This document shows, piece after piece, positions 58,504-64,000 of a DNA stretch of 64,000 bases (position 1 is its first letter; each line of letters opens with the position of its first letter). The position numbers were made by a program, and so were the translations under genes. Source of the DNA: Halicephalobus mephisto (taxonomy: Eukaryota; Nematoda; Chromadorea; Rhabditida; Panagrolaimidae); NCBI GenBank assembly GCA_009193035.1, contig SWDT01000075.1, forward strand, positions 35,761 to 99,760. Reading direction: 5' to 3'. The notes under the pieces are model-generated. The model saw only the letters and a list, made by a program, of their open reading frames with translations, had not been told where the DNA came from and made no database searches.

Positions 58504-58509
58504 AATAAA
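58504..58509 (+). terminator. Polyadenylation signal of GTP7
   Basis: AATAAA (within GAATAAATAAATGG) lies 74 nt after the GTP7 stop codon. Confidence 0.5.
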
Positions 58510-58699
58510 TAAATGGTAATTTTGTAATTATCTGTAGATGATAGTAATCATACGATAAATTGATTATATCTATCCTTACCTCAATCATGGATTTGAAAAT
58601 AAAAATTTTAATATGTCATTTGTTTTTTATTTTGATCAATCACAGGATCCAAATTTTGTTTAAGAATGTTGTGTGTTTTAAAATCAATAAATTTTTTTA

Positions 58700-59330
58700 G
58701 AAGACTCAATCCAATTCTTTTGATGAATTTCACATATGGAGAGACAGGAGTTCGATGTAATCAACAACTAAAACATTTTTTTGCCACTTGTTAAAATGGA
58801 AAACTTTGAATAAAACTGTTTCCGAAATAAGACTCTAGATCCACTAAATAAATACATAATTACTGAAGTGCAGAGATTTCTTTGTGGATATTTCTTAACG
58901 TTTGTCTGGTTCCTCAAAGAAATTCGAATTAGACTTCAAGTTCAAAGTTTTCTTGGCGTGAATGAAGAAAAAAAATACAAGTCAGATGTAGTTCGGAGAA
59001 AATGAAGAGCGACCACTTGATCACATTATGATTTTACTCAAATTTAGTGTATCTACACTAAGGATAATTCAGATGATGTGGATGTTTTCCTGTTCCCGAA
59101 TGTAGTCTTTGGTGAAATTTAATTTATCTTTATTTAGGTTACTTATGTTTTATACAGTGAGATCGAGGTGTCGATGACGTTAAGCATATTTTCTAAGACA
59201 AACAACTATTAGATCTAAGATTTTTAAATAGCTGACTCTAGTGTTGTTAAAGTTCTGGTTTCCTATCGCAGTTTTGATTAGTACTGCTATTTCTACGTTT
59301 TTAAAGATTCTGAACAATACAGATTTCTGT
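58700..59330 (-). pseudogene. Decayed GTPase domain, minus strand
   Basis: Blocks match GTP3 in order: 58735-58760 against the GTP3 3' coding region; 58960-59010 (GGCGTGAATGAAGAAAAAAA against CAGCATGAGTAAAAAAGAAG); 59075-59130 (GTGGATGTTTTCCTGTTC against GTGGATGTTTTCTTGTTC); and 59165-59185 (GAGGTGTCGATGACGTT against GGAGTATCGATGACTTT, the DTPG region). Reading frames are destroyed throughout and the P-loop is not recognisable. Confidence 0.65.
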
Positions 59331-59689
59331 CCAACTTCCTGTAGACAGCTGTGTTAGTACAGTACTCAATGTACTTCGCAAAATTCTGCAATGTCTCTAA
59401 ATAGATATTTGATTTTAACTTCTTGAACAATATATATATTAAGCAATCAGGCAGCAAAATTAACATCGTCTGAAAAAGATTCAGTTTAACCATTCTAAAT
59501 AGTTTAATATTTTACTACGGTTTTAGTCGTATAAATGATTTGATCAAGAGAGACAATTTCAAAATCCGAACATCTTAATCACCAAATTTCCGTCGTTATT
59601 GTTATATATAAGATTTTTTTACTGATGGCTTGATAAAACGGAATTCATTCCAATTTTGAGCTGTTAATAATGAAAATCTTGATATTCAT

Positions 59690-60064
59690 CTCATCAGCCT
59701 TCTAGTAGTGATGTATTGTCCGTAAATATTGGAAACTTATCGAATGTATTTGAATTTTCCACATTGAGTAAAAGTTGATCTATTGCTTTCGATCCCTCCA
59801 TTAACTCAGAACTATTTGCGTCTGTTTTAACCTATAATACTCGAAAATCATTATATTGGTGAAAATCTGATAAAAGATTGACTTCATTTTTTCTCTCAGA
59901 TTAATCGCTTCGTACCTCATTTTATTCAAGTTGTTAGTTGATGTTCGAAATCGAAATTTAAACTCTTCTAAGACAGCATTTACGGATTTTTCTATTTCAA
60001 AAAACATTTCTTTTTGACTTAAATTAATAGCTAAAGTTTGATATTTGTATCTTATTTTATCCAA
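59690..60064 (-). pseudogene. Decayed C-terminal helical domain, minus strand
   Basis: The minus-strand frame at 60064-59801 includes KMKSIFYQIFTNIMIFEYYR, aligning with KAKPLFFIAKDLTMVSEYYR of GTP6. 59700-59800 continues the match down to the family's C-terminus. Its GTPase part is missing on the expected (higher-coordinate) side, while a separate GTPase remnant lies on the lower side, so at least two broken copies abut here. Confidence 0.65.
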
Positions 60065-60469
60065 GTTGTTAATTGGTGTTCGAAATCAAAATTTAAACTT
60101 TTCTTTCTAAGAAAAAACGAACATCATTCTTCGATTAGGAAAATCCAGATATTGAATTCTAACTATAAATTTACATAAAAGAGAGTGCAGCTTTTTGGAA
60201 CAGAAAAGCTTGCGAATGCTGTCTTATTGAGAAAAGTCCAAATGTCGATTTTCATGTCTGGCCGTCGACGTTGATAAAATAAAACACTGGCGTTCTTTAA
60301 TAGAGATACTTAAATGACATCATAATTCGAATAGAAACATTGGTGCAGATGATACTCTTGGTGTAGTCTCTTCCGCAAATATGACATGATAGTTATGTTT
60401 GGCATTTTAAATCTTACGGTGGGATATCGGATATTTCAAAAAAGAAGTTAACTCTGCATTCTTCATTAA
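60065..60469. other. Spacer, diverged remnants
   Basis: 60060-60110 partly repeats 59930-59965 (AAGTTGTTAGTTGATGTTCG against AAGTTGTTAATTGGTGTTCG). No gene or clear remnant is identifiable in the rest. Confidence 0.4.
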
Positions 60470-60645
60470 GGCAAAGTCCAGAAAGGGAAGATAAAATCAT
60501 TTAATACCAGATGGAATTTTTATGGTTGTTATCAATTGCAGCAAGTGGTTGGATTGTTTGCGTCTTTCATTGTTCCAGGTGTGTCTGAGTAAAAAAAGAC
60601 GAAATTATTTTTCTTCTTCAATATTTACTAATATTTTATTTCAGA
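60470..60645 (+). promoter_or_regulatory. 5' region of GTP8 with conserved motif and acceptor
   Basis: GCGTCTTTCATTGTTCCAGG followed by TGTGTCTGAGTAAAAAAAG (60560-60597) matches the motif before GTP7. TAATATTTTATTTCAG ends at 60644, one base before ATG. CAGAAAGGGAAGATAAAATC at 60479 resembles the reverse acceptor of a minus-strand partner whose ATG is gone. Confidence 0.55.
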
Positions 60646-63600
60646 ATGTCGTGGAGATACTTTTTTGATCAAGATACAGTGATTCACAGCGGTGTTGAAA
60701 TCTCAGCATATAAAGGGAATAGAATTGAAGACAATATTAAAAAAGTAACTGAAGTTGTTCATGGGGAATATGTTATCTCATCTGTTAGACAACTTTTTCA
60801 GATCGACTTTATTGACATGGTGAGTTTTTCAGTTTGATAATTACTGTAATAATGAGATATTTTAGTTCGAGCTTTGTAAGACTTCAGATACATTTAAGAA
60901 ACTCTTGACTTTTCTCTTTCGAACCACTTCCAAAAAAAGTTTAATTTGCAAAATTATATTTCAACCTTTTCATTATACTTCTAACACATATTTTACAACC
61001 AAACATGGTCACATTGCGATAATTGTTATTAATGATATAGACATATCCACACAGGTAATATAATTGAAATTAACTTTTACCAAACATAAATTTAGAATGC
61101 TAATAATGCAATTATAAACATTCTTGACGGATATCCTATTCCAGACATGTTTGATGGGGCGAAATTTAATCTTATATTTGACTATGAGCCCGTTGATACT
61201 GATTCTATTGAGACTTGCTTTGCTGAAATTAATCAAAGAAATGATCAGTTTAACACTATTCCTCTTTATTCTTATCGGTCCTCCTATGAGCGGTTAAATT
61301 TGTTTAAAGTCGGAAAAGATTCAACTGCCAGTCATCTGACAAAGTTACTAATTTTTAGTTCTTACATTCTTGAGAAATATTTTGGATCTAAAAATTACAT
61401 AGATAAAATTGAAATGAAATACGATCGAGAATTTACGTTATTTGAAAACATTAATAAACAATCTAGCAAGCTCATCAGTGATCTTCAAAATAAAGCTGTT
61501 CACAAGATGGAAAACGAAATCAGAAACTTTATGGACCTTTTAACTCAACTTGAGAGATTGATCAGAGAAAAGGAGGTTAGAATGGATATTAAAAACGATC
61601 AGTATAAACAATGTGTAAGAAATTTAGATCAGTTATTTTATTTGGACGTAATTCCGAAATCAGATGCATGGATTCAGATTCAAAATTCTTCGTTTGCTCT
61701 TTCTGAGGAACGAGAAAACTGGAAGAAACGTGTTATATGGCTTTTGAGAAGAGAACTACCTGATTACTATGGTGCTGGAGAATTAAGCACATATTCTTGG
61801 GTTGTAGATTCAAAAACCAAAGAAACAGAACCCCGTCTAATCATTAACGGAGAGAAATATTACTTTGGGATAGCCAGTGTTGAAGAAAAACAAATAAGAA
61901 ACAATATTTCGAAAGACTCACCAAAAAATCTTACGAAATATTCATTCCGAGATAAGGATGAATTATGTAAATCCATTACTTGTCCCTGTTCACCAGCAAA
62001 AAAGAGATTGTGGTTATGCGAACGTTGTTTGTGGTTAGTGCGAATGCATGGACCAACTGAAGTTTCCTGTAGATGCACGAGAAACACATTGGAGAAGATG
62101 AAGGTATACTGCAATGGATGTCAAATTGATGAAGTTGGAACAGAGCCGATTGTGGATAAAGAGACAGAACCAATTGTACAACACCAAATACTGGATGACA
62201 TCAATAGTAATGCTAACAGAAATCAAATTCAAGGTAAGAACGCAGAAGAAGTTCCAAAAACTGCTAAATCAGAAGAGATAAATAACAAAGAAAGTAAACC
62301 TGAATCGGTTTCGACAGTACCTCTCAGAGCTCAAAAAAAGACTGGATTTCTTGCTGAATTAACCGCAGAAAGATTAAAACAAAAGACACCTACTGTCTCT
62401 AAAATTAATGAATACAATGGAACAACTGTCACTGAGTCACAGTCGGAAGATACATGTCTTTCTCACAAAAATACGAAAGACAATCAACTAGAAAAAGAAA
62501 ACACCATCATTCAAAAGTCTGACAAACAGAGTGGAAAATCCACACCTGGTGATCAAACCCGACGATCTGAACCGCAAATGAACCAAAAAGATCACAACAA
62601 TAAACAACCATCTTCAATACCAAATATAGTCATTACTCGGCAAATGAACGACATGACCTCGCAAATAAATTACCAAGAAGTAAAGAACATTAATCCGAGC
62701 TCAATATCATCTTCATCGAAGTGCACTGATTCAATAAACAAAACAAATTACCCCACCAAACACCACATCATAAGAACCGGTAATGATATTCCAGTAGCAG
62801 ATAAAAAAGAAGATCCAAAATCAACGGAAAATTCCGATATTAGAAACGACAACATACAATCAAATTTAGCATCTCCTTTACGTTCTCCCGTAGCGGCGTC
62901 AGAATGTAACCATGATATAACAACATATACAGAATACGAGACAATTCCATTCCAACTAGATCTTCGAGCATTAGCAGAAGAATGGAACAAGATCATCACA
63001 GCGCATACTGAGCATGAGACCATCCCACTTTTAATAGTTCCCTCTCCTCCAGTAGTAACAGCAGAGTGGGACAACATCATCACAGTCTATATAGAACATC
63101 AAAAGATTCCACTAATAATAATTCCCTCTCCTCCAGCAGTCACAGCAGAATGGGACAATATTGTCACAGTGTACATTGAGCACGAGACAACTCCACTAAT
63201 AATAGTTCCCCCATCCCCACCGCAAGAGTGCACAGTAATTTTCCTGGGTGAAAGTGGTGTTGGAAAGTCAACTCTGATTAGCAGTCTCGGTAACTATCTG
63301 AATTGGCCTACTTTCGAGGAAGCAAAGAAGAACCAAATGGAAATTTGTATCCCGGTGGAGTTCAAAGTACAGAAGAAGCTTGAAGAGGGTGGATTCGACG
63401 AGACAACGGTGAGAGCTGGAGACTTTGAAGACAACGAGAACTTCAACGACGTTGGACAGTCGGTCACTCAGAAACCCAAAGTTCATGAATTCACCTTTCA
63501 AAACAACACAGTCAAAGTCATCGATACTCCTGGTCTCTCCGACACCAGGGGAGCTGAACAGGACAAGAAGAACCTCGAACTGATCAGAGAATTCATTCAC

Positions 63601-64000
63601 AACCAGAAGGAGATCCACGCCATCTGCATTGTCCTCAAGTCCAATGAGTCCAAACTCGGAAATCAGTTCGAACTGGCCATTCGAGACCTTCTCTCTCTCT
63701 TCCCTAAATCAGCTCTCAAAAACGTATTCTTCTTCTTCACCTAGCGAGAGGAACCTACTTCGGGATCGGAGATATTCTGAATCCCCTGAAGGAACTCCAA
63801 CAGAAATTCAAAGATTCTCATGGAGTCACCTCGAATTCGAAGGAAGGAACATGTGTCCGTGGACTCAGAGTCCTTCAGATACCTGCTCTGTAAGGAACAG
63901 GGGATCAAATACAGCAGCAGTGCAGAGGAGAGATTTGAGTATTGTTGAACGAGACTGCGAAACAAGTGCTGGATTTCCTTGCTTTCCTGAAAGGTGTCGA
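60646..64000 (+). CDS. GTP8: P-loop GTPase, runs off the window (frameshifts near the end)
   Basis: Exons 60646-60819, 60866-61054 and 61096 to beyond the window join in phase 0 (introns 46 and 41 nt). The N-terminus is the GTP7 type: MSWRYFFDQD, FELCKTSDTF, HIAIIVIN, FNLIFDYEPVDTD, IPLYSYRSS, with a Cys-rich segment CPCSPAKKRLWLCERCLWL. A polar linker and four 28-residue repeats lead to the GTPase (GESGVGKS near residue 839; DTPGLSDTRGAEQD; EFIHNQKEIHAICIVLKSN). Compared with GTP7, one base is missing at about 63743 (creating TAG) and again near 63830, 63857 and 63945, so the frame is lost four times in about 200 bases although similarity remains high. This pattern suggests poor consensus quality near the window end. 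The true end of the gene is outside. Confidence 0.8.
62900..63215 (+). repeat. 4-copy 28-aa repeat of GTP8
   Basis: SECNHDITTYTEYETIPF, EEWNKIITAHTEHETIPL, AEWDNIITVYIEHQKIPL and AEWDNIVTVYIEHETTPL, then VPPSPPQECTVIFLG leading into the GTPase. Confidence 0.8.

Overview
The window is eukaryotic and most likely nematode. It opens with the last exon of a cuticle-type collagen (Gly-X-Y repeats ending in DAQYCPCP). A class 1 semaphorin gene follows. The coding genes on the right have 42-51 nt AT-rich introns with TTTTCAG-like acceptors, and most start codons sit just downstream of an acceptor-like site, as expected for spliced-leader trans-splicing. The species cannot be named from the sequence alone.

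Layout. (1) 1-234: collagen 3' end. (2) 235-13042: very AT-rich spacer filled with independent minisatellite arrays (unit lengths 25, 30, about 33, 51, 55, 57, 76-80, 82, 108 and about 140 bp). It also holds a TA-flanked inverted-repeat element (7076-7421), a tRNA-like RNA polymerase III motif pair and one weak two-exon gene. (3) 13043-21346: the semaphorin, five exons, 732 aa, with a 5.3 kb first intron carrying a SINE-like element and more minisatellites. (4) 22660-64000: the main feature of the window, a tandem cluster of eight large P-loop GTPase genes (called GTP1 to GTP8 here) carrying ten recognisable GTPase domains, with at least six decayed relatives between them.

How the cluster is built. 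Each gene joins one of two types of N-terminal module to a low-complexity linker, a very similar GTPase domain (GESGVGKS ... DTPGLSD ... IHAICIVLKSN ... VDSESFKFLLC) and a C-terminal helical domain. In five genes the linker carries 2-12 copies per array of a 28-residue Trp/Glu-His/Pro repeat. GTP2 and GTP5 have two GTPase units in one gene. GTP6 has a predicted membrane segment near its N-terminus. GTP7 carries an added polyproline tract. From memory, the domain resembles an uncharacterised, lineage-expanded family of AIG1/septin-like GTPases seen in some invertebrates and fungi; no database was searched.

The genes appear to have spread as divergent pairs: a minus-strand gene of one N-terminal type sits head to head with a plus-strand gene of the other across a short shared 5' region. 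GTP6/GTP7 is the intact example. At least four other sites keep one member plus remnants of the other. Near-identity of the GTPase domains, their higher GC content and recurrent repeat blocks suggest gene conversion and unequal crossing-over. Several genes contain small indels. Four single-base deletions in the last 260 bases look more like assembly error than decay, so pseudogene status should be judged with care. The function of the cluster is unknown; a large variable GTPase array would be compatible with immunity or stress roles, but that is inference only.
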